Of a stretch of DNA of 55,210 nucleotides, positions 26,019 through 34,773 are shown piece by piece (position 1 is the first letter of the stretch; each line of letters opens with the position of its first letter). The notes below the pieces were generated by a model, which was given only the letters and a program-made list of their open reading frames with translations, did no database searches and was not told the origin of the DNA. Source of the DNA: Clostridiales bacterium (GTDB lineage Bacteria; Bacillota; Sulfobacillia; Sulfobacillales; Sulfobacillaceae); assembly GCA_027365485.1 (NCBI GenBank), contig DAHXNH010000366.1, positions 1 to 55,210 of the forward strand. The letters run 5' to 3'. Both the position numbers and the translations under genes were made by a program.

Positions 26019-26052
26019 GTTGTCGTTTTGTCGCTCTTGAAAGGAGTTTGCC

Positions 26053-28665
26053 GTGGTTGTTAATCGCGTACGACGTAGCGCCCGGTTCTTAGTTGGGTTA
26101 ATGGTTTTGTGCCTGCTCTTGTCCACCCTGCTTTGGGCTGCTCCCACCTTCGCTTCGACCCTGCCCGCGGTTCTCACCGATCACTTCCAAACCGGAACGC
26201 TGGCTCCCTTGACGGTAGCTGGCGGAAATTGGAACGTTTCTCAAGGGACGCTCATCGCCAGCAACTACGGCATCCGCACGCCGCTCGACAAGCAATTTGT
26301 ATACGTACCCACCAATATGACTGATGAAGTCATCCTGGCTCAAGTCACCATTACCGCCACTCCCGGCAACGGCAATTGGCGGGTGGGCATCTTTACCCAT
26401 GGAACCGGTACGGCCAATCCGCAAAAGTGGGCCCTCATTCTCCACGGAGGCACGTTGTCGCTTCTTGACGAAAATACCAGTTGGGTTAGCCAGATGCCCT
26501 TTACCAGCAGTCCCGGTCAAACCTATTCCATGGAACTGGCGGTAGAGGGCACCACCGTCAACGGTCGCGTGTGGCTCAGCAGTCAACCTGAGCCCACCAG
26601 TTGGACCATTACCGGTCGGTTTCCTCCTAATGGCGCGCGATTTAGCAAGGCCGCGGGCCTTTATGTCGCCAACGCCGATGCCAGCTTCTCCACCTTTGAC
26701 GTCATGGTGGCTCCGCCGACCCTCGCGGTCACTCCGAACCAGCCTGGGGCGATCTTTCTTCAAGGGCAAGCATCGGGATACAAAGCCAGCATCACCAACA
26801 GTTCTGGACAGGCCGGCAATTACCAGGTGGCCTACACGGCGGACAATCTTAACGGGAATGCCGTAGACAGTGGAAGTGTCCCCGCTTCGGTGCCGGCTCA
26901 GGGCACAACCACGGTCAATCTGCCTTTGCCGCTTCCAGATTTGGGGTATTACACGGTGTCGTTTGCCCTGACCTCATCCGATGGCTTTCCGATTGAAACG
27001 CTGCCGGCTACCAGTCTCGCCCAGGTTCCGCCTCCCTCGGCGGAGTCGGATGCCTCCAACCCGGTAGGAATGAACGGGAATCTCACCTACACGGCGACGT
27101 CTAGTGCCAGCGGCGAAGTCTCCGATGCCTTCCGCACCCTTCGCGAGCAAGGCATCGGCTGGTACCGACTGAACATGAATTCGACCACCATCTTTCCCAC
27201 CCAAGCTTCGAGCACTCATCCCAATTGGCAGAGCATGGATCGGCTGGTCGTGGCCGCCCACGGCCAAGGAGTGACCCTGCTCGGACTGTTAACCGCCTGG
27301 CCGGACGGCATGAATCCCTTCGGCCCCAAAGCCAACGTCAGTTTTGCCACCGCCTTAAACGCGTATGTCACCTATGTTCGGCAAGTAGTCGAGCGTTATA
27401 GCCCAGGAGGCACGCTCGCCCACAACAACGGCTGGTCTACCTACGGCATTTCCACCTGGGAGTTGTGGAACGAACCGGTGACCCGCGCCTATTGGGGCGG
27501 AACCGCGGCCCAATACGCAACGCTGGCCGAAGCCGCTGCTCAAGCGATTCGGACCATCCAGCCCAATGCCACCATTTTGGCCTATGACGATACGGCTGCG
27601 AATTTGGTCGCCCAGGACGCGGGGATGTATTCTGGCCTCTCCTTGCACTATTACCCGGGAGCCCTCCCCCCCAACAACCCCACATTCAGTGTCTATGGCA
27701 CCGTCTTGCAAAACGTCCCTTGGGCCCAAAAAGTGGGCGGCAGTCTATGGCTTACCGAGGCCGGCTGGTCGACAAACGACGTGACCCCTGAGGTCCAAGC
27801 CCAAGATTGGGTGGAAACGGTGTTGGACAGTTTGACCGCCGGAGCGTCCCATGTCATGCTGTTCACCCAGATTTATCCCGGGTCGGGATTTAGCGAACAA
27901 CATAGCGACTTAACACCTAAAATCAGCTACCCCGCCCTAGCGGCGGTTAACCGCCGCTTGTCCGGTTATACCCCAGTCGGTCGCCTCGCTCTGGGCTCAT
28001 CCGTCATAGCCGACGCGTTCAGCAACCAGAGCGGAACCATGGTCGCCATCTGGAGTCCAGAGGGCAATGGTCAATTAACTCTGCCATCCGGCAGCGGTCC
28101 GGTCGTCGCCTATGATTGGATGGACAATCCGATTAATCCCGACGGAGGGTCGCGCATCATTGTGCCCCTTAGCCCGAGTCCGGTTTATCTCGTCTTTCCG
28201 GAGGATACCCCGGCTATCGCCGAGGCCGTGTTAAGCGATTCCACCGAAACCAATATTACCCCGTTTAGTTTGTCGGCAGCTCCTCAAGCCTCCTCCAGCG
28301 CACAACATCCGGTGGTATCAGTCACGATCAACAATTCGACCAATCAACCCTTAGGCGGCACGCTGACTCTGACTTTGCCCTCGGGTTGGAGCGGCCAGCC
28401 TACGGCGTCGCTGACCAGCCAATCGGTGTACAATCCTAGCCTTAACGTGGGCCCGATTCCCGTCAACGGCAGTTTTAATGCGGTCTTCACACTCAACACT
28501 CCCCGCCCCGTTGCTCGCTATCGCCTCATCGCCTCCATGACCAGTGCCAATGGCGGGCCTCCAGTCACCTTAAGTACCACGGTAGACTCGGTCCTTACTG
28601 GTTCCACTGCCGGCGATCGTCCGTCGCTGAAAAAATCGCCGAAGGCAAAGAAGGTTGGCAGCTAA
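26053..28665 (+). CDS. Secreted GH-A clan glycoside hydrolase, GH39-like, multidomain
   Basis: This 870-residue exported enzyme starts at GTG with AAAGGAG 6 nt upstream. It has a Sec signal peptide (RRSARFLVGL..., cleavage after about PTFAS, residue 35), a concanavalin-like beta-sandwich (about 40-220), an Ig/CARDB-like beta domain (225-325), the catalytic barrel (about 340-650) and a C-terminal beta domain (780-855). The clan GH-A residues are Glu474 in STWELWNEPV (acid/base) and Glu569 in LWLTEAGWST (nucleophile); FRTLREQGIGWYRLN and SLHYYPG also fit GH39-like xylosidase or related families. It probably cleaves plant- or biofilm-type polysaccharides outside the cell. No anchor motif is seen. 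The exact substrate is open. Confidence 0.85.
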   Translation: MVVNRVRRSARFLVGLMVLCLLLSTLLWAAPTFASTLPAVLTDHFQTGTLAPLTVAGGNWNVSQGTLIASNYGIRTPLDKQFVYVPTNMTDEVILAQVTITATPGNGNWRVGIFTHGTGTANPQKWALILHGGTLSLLDENTSWVSQMPFTSSPGQTYSMELAVEGTTVNGRVWLSSQPEPTSWTITGRFPPNGARFSKAAGLYVANADASFSTFDVMVAPPTLAVTPNQPGAIFLQGQASGYKASITNSSGQAGNYQVAYTADNLNGNAVDSGSVPASVPAQGTTTVNLPLPLPDLGYYTVSFALTSSDGFPIETLPATSLAQVPPPSAESDASNPVGMNGNLTYTATSSASGEVSDAFRTLREQGIGWYRLNMNSTTIFPTQASSTHPNWQSMDRLVVAAHGQGVTLLGLLTAWPDGMNPFGPKANVSFATALNAYVTYVRQVVERYSPGGTLAHNNGWSTYGISTWELWNEPVTRAYWGGTAAQYATLAEAAAQAIRTIQPNATILAYDDTAANLVAQDAGMYSGLSLHYYPGALPPNNPTFSVYGTVLQNVPWAQKVGGSLWLTEAGWSTNDVTPEVQAQDWVETVLDSLTAGASHVMLFTQIYPGSGFSEQHSDLTPKISYPALAAVNRRLSGYTPVGRLALGSSVIADAFSNQSGTMVAIWSPEGNGQLTLPSGSGPVVAYDWMDNPINPDGGSRIIVPLSPSPVYLVFPEDTPAIAEAVLSDSTETNITPFSLSAAPQASSSAQHPVVSVTINNSTNQPLGGTLTLTLPSGWSGQPTASLTSQSVYNPSLNVGPIPVNGSFNAVFTLNTPRPVARYRLIASMTSANGGPPVTLSTTVDSVLTGSTAGDRPSLKKSPKAKKVGS

Positions 28666-28704
28666 ACGAATTTAGCAGCACCACCACGATCCCACTCAAC
28701 CTGC

Positions 28705-28774
28705 TGAGGCCAGCGATGGCGGACCTCCCCTCATCGCTGGCCTCAGCCCCGGAAATGGCCCAAATTTCCGGGGC
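28705..28774 (+). terminator. Two tandem perfect stem-loops after the glycosidase
   Basis: The first has a 14-bp stem (28705-28718 with 28732-28745, arm TGAGGCCAGCGATG). Directly after it comes an 11-bp stem (28746-28756 with 28764-28774, arm GCCCCGGAAAT) with a 7-nt loop, followed by CTCCTCTTG. A strong double terminator is likely. The rest of the 28666-28982 gap holds only the purU promoter. Confidence 0.65.
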
Positions 28775-28898
28775 CTCCTCTTGCGGCGGGCTCGAACGCT
28801 TTTTCGCTTCCGGATGTCACCATAGCGAACATTCAAACCCCAAGACCGTTCGCTGAAACGTCTCCTATCAGAGTCAGGATCCCTGGCCTCGTTCGCAT

Positions 28899-28928
28899 TT
28901 ACCCGGATCACCCGGGCTTTGATATACT
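28899..28928 (+). promoter_or_regulatory. Probable purU promoter
   Basis: TTACCC (28899-28904), an 18-bp spacer and TATACT (28923-28928) lie 55 nt before the ATG at 28983. The -10 is good, the -35 weak. Confidence 0.4.
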
Positions 28929-28982
28929 AAAGAAAGATTTGGGTCCGACTTTAGACCCCCATGAAACGGAGAAATTATTCCC

Positions 28983-29837
28983 ATGACGTCTCGCTATCGT
29001 GTTCGCATCTTAATTGCTTGTCCGGATCGTCCGGGTATCATTGCCGCTTTATCCGATGGATTGTTTCGACTCGGGGGCAATATCGTCACGGCCGACCAGC
29101 ATTCCGAAGATCCCGATCAAGGGATGTTTTTTATGCGCATCGAAGTCGAGTTTCCCTCCACGGTGAGCGATCAAGAAGTGTCACGGAGCTTGCGTCATCT
29201 AGGCGAGCAATTTGGGATGATGCTTCGGATCAGTCGCAGCGATGCCCCGCGCCGGATGGCAGTTTTCGTGTCGCGGGAAGATCATTGCATCAAGGAACTG
29301 GCCTGGCAATGCGAAAGCGGGGAGATCGGGGCCTCTATCGCCGTGGTCATCAGCAATCACCCCGATTTGGAAGCCTGGGCCCAATCCGCGCACCTGCCCT
29401 ATCACCACATTCCCGTGACCGCGGCGACCAAATCCCAAGCCGAAGCAAAAGCCCAGTCGCTGTTAGCCAATATCGATCTGGTGGTGCTGGCCCGCTATAT
29501 GCAAATTTTATCTCCCGCGTTTGTCGAGGCCTGGGCGGGGCACATGATTAATATCCACCATTCATTTTTACCGGCATTCATTGGTCCCAATCCCTATCGC
29601 CAAGCCTTCGACCGCGGAGTCAAACTCATTGGCGCCACGGCTCACTACGTCACCGCCGATTTAGATCAAGGCCCCATCATCGAACAGGACGTGCAACGCG
29701 TCGATCATCGTCAGCGGGTGCCGGACCTTAAACGCTTGGGCCGGCATGTGGAACGGATGGTCCTCACCCGAGCCGTGCGTTGGCACCTAGAAGACCGGGT
29801 CCTGGTTTATCAAAATCGGACCGTCGTCTTCCCCTAA
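28983..29837 (+). CDS. purU: Formyltetrahydrofolate deformylase
   Basis: PurU hydrolyses 10-formyltetrahydrofolate to formate and tetrahydrofolate, balancing one-carbon pools with purine and glycine metabolism. The 284-residue protein has an N-terminal ACT domain (about 5-85) with ACPDRPGIIAALSDGLF and GGNIVTADQHSE, and a formyltransferase-fold catalytic half: VVISNHPDLEAWA, LVVLARYMQILSP, INIHHSFLPAFIGPNPY with the catalytic Asn and His, and GATAHYVTADLDQGPII with the catalytic Asp. The ATG has a weak SD (CGGAG 12 nt upstream). The gene is monocistronic and converges with the EAL/GGDEF gene, leaving 1 nt between the stops. Confidence 0.94.
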   Translation: MTSRYRVRILIACPDRPGIIAALSDGLFRLGGNIVTADQHSEDPDQGMFFMRIEVEFPSTVSDQEVSRSLRHLGEQFGMMLRISRSDAPRRMAVFVSREDHCIKELAWQCESGEIGASIAVVISNHPDLEAWAQSAHLPYHHIPVTAATKSQAEAKAQSLLANIDLVVLARYMQILSPAFVEAWAGHMINIHHSFLPAFIGPNPYRQAFDRGVKLIGATAHYVTADLDQGPIIEQDVQRVDHRQRVPDLKRLGRHVERMVLTRAVRWHLEDRVLVYQNRTVVFP

Positions 29838-29838
29838 A

Positions 29839-32310
29839 TCAATCCGCCTTTTGCCACAAGCGATAGTGCGCTTGCCACGAAATGCTCATGGCTGCCAAGG
29901 GAATTTCGGCTAATTGTTCTCGAGCCAACGCCAGTACTTGCCTCATGTCGCTGCCCCGAGGACGACGAATCCCCTTCCAGAGGGGCGTTCGCACTAGAAA
30001 CGAAAGCGCCCAGTCCGGATTGGGGAAGACCAGTGTGCCCTGGACCGCCTTCTCCTTTTCCAGCATAAATCCCAGCGACTGGGCTAGCGCGGGCAGTGGA
30101 TTCTCGACAGGCCTAAGTGGTTCGTCTAGACTGACGCCCCAGTTTAGCCAAAACTCTGTCCACGCTTCAGGCCAGTGCCAGGCATCCGCTTCCGCCAAGG
30201 CCAATCGGCCCCTTAGACGCAGCACCCGGTGCAGTTCTTTGAGAACCGTTCGGGCACTGCCATCGTAGAGAAAATACGCTCCCAAAGCCAAATCGACCGT
30301 TTCGGATACCACCGGTAAATCGCTGGCCTCGGCGACTTGGCAATGAACCCAAGTCCATTCCGGCTGAAGCCGACGAAACGCCTTGGCTAATTGCACCGCG
30401 GAGCGGTCGGTTACCAAATACTGACCCTTCGCGCCCACCCTCCAAATCATTTCGCCGTCCAGCGCTAAGCGGCCGCTGCCCGCTCCGACTTCTACCACCG
30501 CTTGGCCCGGATCGGGGTCGATCCAAGCGATAAACCGACGGGCTTCGTTCTCGCCATCGAGGAATGTCCCGCTGTGCAAATCGTCGTACGTAGGGTCCAG
30601 CAAGGCCAGTTCTACCGATCCTTGAGACGGGTTCCATAGTGTGCGTCGGCCCACCCCGGTCAACACCAGGGCGCCGGACTCGGTGGGTAGGCGGAATTGT
30701 TTCATCTCCATCAGCCGATGGTCTGCCTTGACAATCGCCCCATCCAGTCCTGACCAATCGCTGTAGCCTGCCACACCATAGCTAAACCTCAGCGGAATGG
30801 GGCCCTCATCTTCCGCCCGCTCGAAGCTGGTTAACGATTCTGTCCAGTCTTTGGCTTGGTCTTCCGAAGCGCCGGCCCACACCACCAAGAATTCGTCGCC
30901 GCCGTAGCGAATGGCCGACATGCCCGGTTGAATACATTGGCGGATACGCGCCCCCGCTAATTGAAGCATCTGGTCTCCCTCGCTATGGCCGAACAAGTCG
31001 TTGACCGCCTTAAGGCCGTCCATATCCATAAAGATCACCACACCGTGTCCCGCAAGGTTCGAGGTTTGTGCTTCCCACGCCACCCTAGACATCAACCCGG
31101 TTAAGGTATCGATGGCAAAGGCGCTAGGCAAGTGGGTAAAGGGGATTAGATTGGTAACAATGATGACAGAATATGGCCGACCCTTTTTTTCTGCGCTAAA
31201 CACCGTGATTCGATGAACTGCTTCCCCGCCATCTTGTCGACTAATCCGAAAGTTTTGGAACTGAAAGCCTTGGGTCGCTGGGCTGATTTCGGGCCTAATA
31301 TTCCAAAGCCCCATCGCCGTGGCGGCAGGTTGACCCAAAACAGCATCGACCCCGATGTGTGAAAACCGTTCCGCGGCGCGATTCATGCCAGCGATTTTTC
31401 CCTCTTCATCCACGACAAAAATGGGGACCGGCAAGTCCGCATAGAGCAGATCCCCCATTTCCCGAGCATCCAAGCCCACAAATCCGTCATCTAGGCGAAA
31501 TCGTTCCCAACCCGGAGGGCAAAAGGCCTGCACCGCCTCCACCAGATCCTCGGGAACTGAATCCACCCGGAGCTTGGAGCGCCAGAACTCTGCCGATTCA
31601 GGCCGCCCAAACCCATAACCCTGCACCCAGTCGATCTTAAGTTCCCGAAGCCAGTCTGCCATCGTCAGGTCTTCGACCCCTTCCGCGATGACCAGGGCAT
31701 CGATCCGATGAGCCTCCTTAATCCAAGACTGGAGCGCCCCGACGTCGCCTGACTCGTGAGCCTCAACGATTAATGACCGATCCAATTTGACAAAGGCCGG
31801 TTTTAACCAAGCCATTCGTTCTAAATCTGCCATTCCCGTGCCCGCATCATCGAGCGCCATACGCACACCAAGCCCGCGCATTCTTTCGACTCCAGCAACG
31901 GCCAAGTCCCGGTACGTCTCAGGGCTCTCAACCAGTTCTAAAACCAGAGCGTCGCGCTGACGCCAGCGGGCCAGGATTACGCCAACACCGCCGGAAGGAC
32001 TAGAGGATAAGCTCAAATGATTGGGATGGATATTAAGGAACAACAACCCGGGTAAGGACCGCGCTTGGGCGAGGGCCGAGCGAATGGACAAGATGTCGAG
32101 GTCGCGACCGCGTCCCATGCGAATCGCCGTGTCAAACGCCGCCGTCGGAGACATGTCGCCGAATCGTGCGAGTCCTTCGAAGCCCACCACGCGGCCAGTG
32201 GCCAGATTCCACAGCGGTTGAAACACATGGTCCACGGCATCGCCCTCTAAGATTTTAGCTATTTTTTCAGGATTTTCATCGCTTTCGCAAGCCATGCTTT
32301 GTGTATCCAT
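29839..32310 (-). CDS. EAL-PAS-GGDEF-methyltransferase fusion protein
   Basis: This 823-residue cytoplasmic protein has four modules. The EAL domain (about 20-260) shows EGL at 45-47, Asn93, Glu125 in LELVES, Asp154-Asp155 in LDDAGTG, Lys175, Glu210 in AEGVED and Gln230 in QGYGFGRP, so its c-di-GMP phosphodiesterase residues are kept. A PAS-like domain follows (about 288-395, LPVPIFVVDEEGKIAGMN). The GGDEF domain (about 398-545) has DTLTGL, MDMDGLKAVND and an intact RYGGDEF at 468-474, so it could be a cyclase; the usual RxxD inhibitory site upstream is not present. The last 240 residues are a class I methyltransferase, with motif I VVEVGAGSG at 605-613. There is no membrane segment. The domain order and the methyltransferase tail are unusual. 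ATG at 32310 has GGGGTGA upstream. Confidence 0.85.
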   Translation of the reverse strand: MDTQSMACESDENPEKIAKILEGDAVDHVFQPLWNLATGRVVGFEGLARFGDMSPTAAFDTAIRMGRGRDLDILSIRSALAQARSLPGLLFLNIHPNHLSLSSSPSGGVGVILARWRQRDALVLELVESPETYRDLAVAGVERMRGLGVRMALDDAGTGMADLERMAWLKPAFVKLDRSLIVEAHESGDVGALQSWIKEAHRIDALVIAEGVEDLTMADWLRELKIDWVQGYGFGRPESAEFWRSKLRVDSVPEDLVEAVQAFCPPGWERFRLDDGFVGLDAREMGDLLYADLPVPIFVVDEEGKIAGMNRAAERFSHIGVDAVLGQPAATAMGLWNIRPEISPATQGFQFQNFRISRQDGGEAVHRITVFSAEKKGRPYSVIIVTNLIPFTHLPSAFAIDTLTGLMSRVAWEAQTSNLAGHGVVIFMDMDGLKAVNDLFGHSEGDQMLQLAGARIRQCIQPGMSAIRYGGDEFLVVWAGASEDQAKDWTESLTSFERAEDEGPIPLRFSYGVAGYSDWSGLDGAIVKADHRLMEMKQFRLPTESGALVLTGVGRRTLWNPSQGSVELALLDPTYDDLHSGTFLDGENEARRFIAWIDPDPGQAVVEVGAGSGRLALDGEMIWRVGAKGQYLVTDRSAVQLAKAFRRLQPEWTWVHCQVAEASDLPVVSETVDLALGAYFLYDGSARTVLKELHRVLRLRGRLALAEADAWHWPEAWTEFWLNWGVSLDEPLRPVENPLPALAQSLGFMLEKEKAVQGTLVFPNPDWALSFLVRTPLWKGIRRPRGSDMRQVLALAREQLAEIPLAAMSISWQAHYRLWQKAD

Positions 32311-32588
32311 GAGTTCACCCCGTCTTCATCCAGTGTAAAAAAAATAAATAGATCGTCGAGTTTTAAGCGAGGTTATCTCTCACCATGCCCGCTCCTAGTC
32401 CCGGTCCTACCTAACCCCCCTGGGCCCGGGGCTTGACCGATCCACAATCGACCGGGTGGTACTGGCTAAAAACGACGGCTAGGGTCATCGACCCCGTGCC
32501 TAGACGAGAGCGGATCTCAATTCAAAGAGACTGCGCCCGCTTTGCTACGAGGTCGATACCGCGCCCTACGCTCCCCAATGCCTGCGAT

Positions 32589-34043
32589 TCAGATACGAAT
32601 CGAAACGTACTTGGTCTCTAAAAACGGATCCATGCCCCAATGTCCGCCCTCGCGACCAAATCCGCTCTCCTTGACTCCGCCGAACGGTGCTTGCACCACG
32701 GTGGGCACGGGGTCGTTGACCCCAACAATCCCGTATTCCAGTTGTTCACTGACCCGGAACACCCTGGCGATATCTTGAGTAAACACATAAGATGCCAGGC
32801 CGTACACCGTATCATTGGCCATGCTAATGGCTTCGGCCTCATCATGAAACCCTATCACCGGTGCCACTGGGCCAAAAGTCTCTTCATGCATAATGGCCAT
32901 CTGGGGAGTGACATTGAGGAGCACGGTCGGAGCATAAAAGTGACCTCGCTGGTCGCCAATCCGCTTGCCACCACAAGCCAAAATCGCACCATACCCCACC
33001 GCATCGTCGACCTGAGACTGCACCTTGGCTAGACCTTCGGCGTTAATTAAGGGGCCCACGTCGATACCGGGCTTCGTACCATCGCCCACCTGCAATTGGG
33101 ATACCGCGGCGGCCAAGCGGCGGCCAAACTCATCGAGAATCGATGCTTCGACCAAGACGCGGTTTAGGCAGATGCAAGTTTGGCCGGCATTTCGGAATTT
33201 GGAGGCGATGACCCCCGCCACGGCCACCTCGATATCCGCGTCGGCAAACACTAACGTGGGGGCGTTTCCACCCAGTTCCATTGACAATTTTTTCACCTGT
33301 GCCGCCGATTCGCGTATGAGATATTTACCTACCTCTGTGGACCCGGTAAAACTCAACTTGCGCACCCGTGGGTCATCGAGCAACACCCTGCCCAAGGGCT
33401 CTGGGTCCTCAGCAGTGATGACGTTAAACACCCCTGGAGGCATGCCTGCCCGTTCGCCGAGGTCAGCCAAAGCCAAAGCGCAGAGCGGAGTCTTTTCCGC
33501 TGGCTTTAGCACCACGCTGCACCCTGCGGCCAGGGCCGGAGCCATTTTACGCGTCACCATGGACACTGGAAAGTTCCAAGGAGTAATCGCGCCGACCACT
33601 CCCACGGGCTGCCGAAAAACGAGAATGCGCTGACTCGCACTCACACCGGGAACGGTTTCTCCATAGACCCGACGCGCCTCCTCAGCATACCAAGCGACGT
33701 ATTCCGCCCCAATCGCCGCTTCGCCCCGCGCTTCGCTCAAGGGCTTGCCTTCTTCCGCGGTAATCAGTTGCGCCAAGTCTTCTTGGTGGGCCACTATCTC
33801 TTCGTAAAACTTTCGCAAAATTTGAGCGCGCTCTGGTGCGGCGAGTCCGGCCCACGGTTTAAACGCTCGGTAGGCGGCATTAATCGCAGCCTCAGCGTCC
33901 TCTGGGGACGCCTCGGGGGCACTGCCCACCACCTCCCCGTTGGCGGGGTTGGTGACGCTATAGCGGCGGCCATTTTTAGCTTCCTGAAATTTTCCATCAA
34001 TGAACAATGCCGGGTGCAACCACTTCTCGGGTATGTTGGACAT
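32589..34043 (-). CDS. NAD(P)-dependent succinate-semialdehyde dehydrogenase-like aldehyde dehydrogenase
   Basis: The 484-residue enzyme is a classical aldehyde dehydrogenase. Cofactor binding: GVVGAITPWNFPVSMVTRK and VVLKPAEKTP, then SFTGSTEVGKYL. The catalytic Glu is in MELGGNAPTLVF and the nucleophile Cys in RNAGQTCICLNRV. The C-terminal EETFGPVAPV and PFGGVKESGFGREGG agree best with the succinate/glutarate-semialdehyde group (GabD-like), oxidising the semialdehyde to the acid. ATG at 34043 has GGGAGGAG 8 nt upstream. It stands alone; no aminotransferase or GABA permease gene is adjacent, so the GABA-pathway role is not shown by context. Confidence 0.88.
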   Translation of the reverse strand: MSNIPEKWLHPALFIDGKFQEAKNGRRYSVTNPANGEVVGSAPEASPEDAEAAINAAYRAFKPWAGLAAPERAQILRKFYEEIVAHQEDLAQLITAEEGKPLSEARGEAAIGAEYVAWYAEEARRVYGETVPGVSASQRILVFRQPVGVVGAITPWNFPVSMVTRKMAPALAAGCSVVLKPAEKTPLCALALADLGERAGMPPGVFNVITAEDPEPLGRVLLDDPRVRKLSFTGSTEVGKYLIRESAAQVKKLSMELGGNAPTLVFADADIEVAVAGVIASKFRNAGQTCICLNRVLVEASILDEFGRRLAAAVSQLQVGDGTKPGIDVGPLINAEGLAKVQSQVDDAVGYGAILACGGKRIGDQRGHFYAPTVLLNVTPQMAIMHEETFGPVAPVIGFHDEAEAISMANDTVYGLASYVFTQDIARVFRVSEQLEYGIVGVNDPVPTVVQAPFGGVKESGFGREGGHWGMDPFLETKYVSIRI

Positions 34044-34773
34044 GATGACTCCTCCCTTAATTTGCTTGCTATCGCTTGCTAAGGTCTGTCTAAGGCCGCT
34101 CTGATGGGTTCGATTCAGGATCAGCGAGAATACGTGGACACGCTGAAGCCACGATCATGTCCCGCTATGGACATCAGACCTATCTGAGCCTGCCGGGTTT
34201 CTCCATCGTCGGCGATGGCCCGGGGTTTGCCCCAAATCTTCACCGCTATCTCCCTTTCTTCAAGAGGGAATCTCGTCGCCTCGCCAACGCCCGCTAAAAA
34301 ACTACCTTCAACCCGCCTCGACCACCCTTCGGATGAATCTAAGCAGGGAAAGATTTTTGCGGCCGTCCCTTATCACCCCTTATCATTCCTTTGCTCTTTA
34401 TTCTACACTTCACTACCTGCTATAAGATCTGGGAACGGTCAGCCCCTTCCGATAGGAAAGGGCCTCCTTTGTCCCTCCACCTCCGAATTTCACCGCAAAA
34501 GCCCTTGGAGTCCATTTCTTCACCCCCCAAAAGCGCGGTCGATTAGGTTGCATTTTTGCATTTCTCCCTGTCCAACAATGAGGGAGGAGCGCATCATTAG
34601 ACGCGCTCCTCCCTGCCGGTCTTGCCGCGACGGTCGCAGGAATCCCCTTGCTTTGCCTTAAGATGTCGTGATTTCCCGAGCTCTCGGATGTCGACGGATC
34701 GTCCTCGTCTGCTGTTCACGAGAAAAAACCAACCATCCACTGAGCGCTGAACGACCGCACGCTCAAGCCTTCG
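34044..34773. other. Gene-poor stretch with one strong stem-loop
   Basis: About 730 bases have no convincing gene; the open frame at 34215-34661 has no SD and no family features. At 34581-34614 there is a perfect 12-bp inverted repeat (arm AGGGAGGAGCGC, 10-nt loop) without a T-run. It lies past the substrate-binding pseudogene on the minus strand and could be its old terminator. Confidence 0.5.

Noticed and set aside
25875-26177. Minus-strand 100-codon frame overlapping the glycosidase start
   Set aside because: It overlaps a signal peptide on the other strand, lacks an SD, and has no family features.
34095-34130. tRNA-like GGGTTCGATTC string
   Set aside because: No acceptor stem or cloverleaf can be formed around it.
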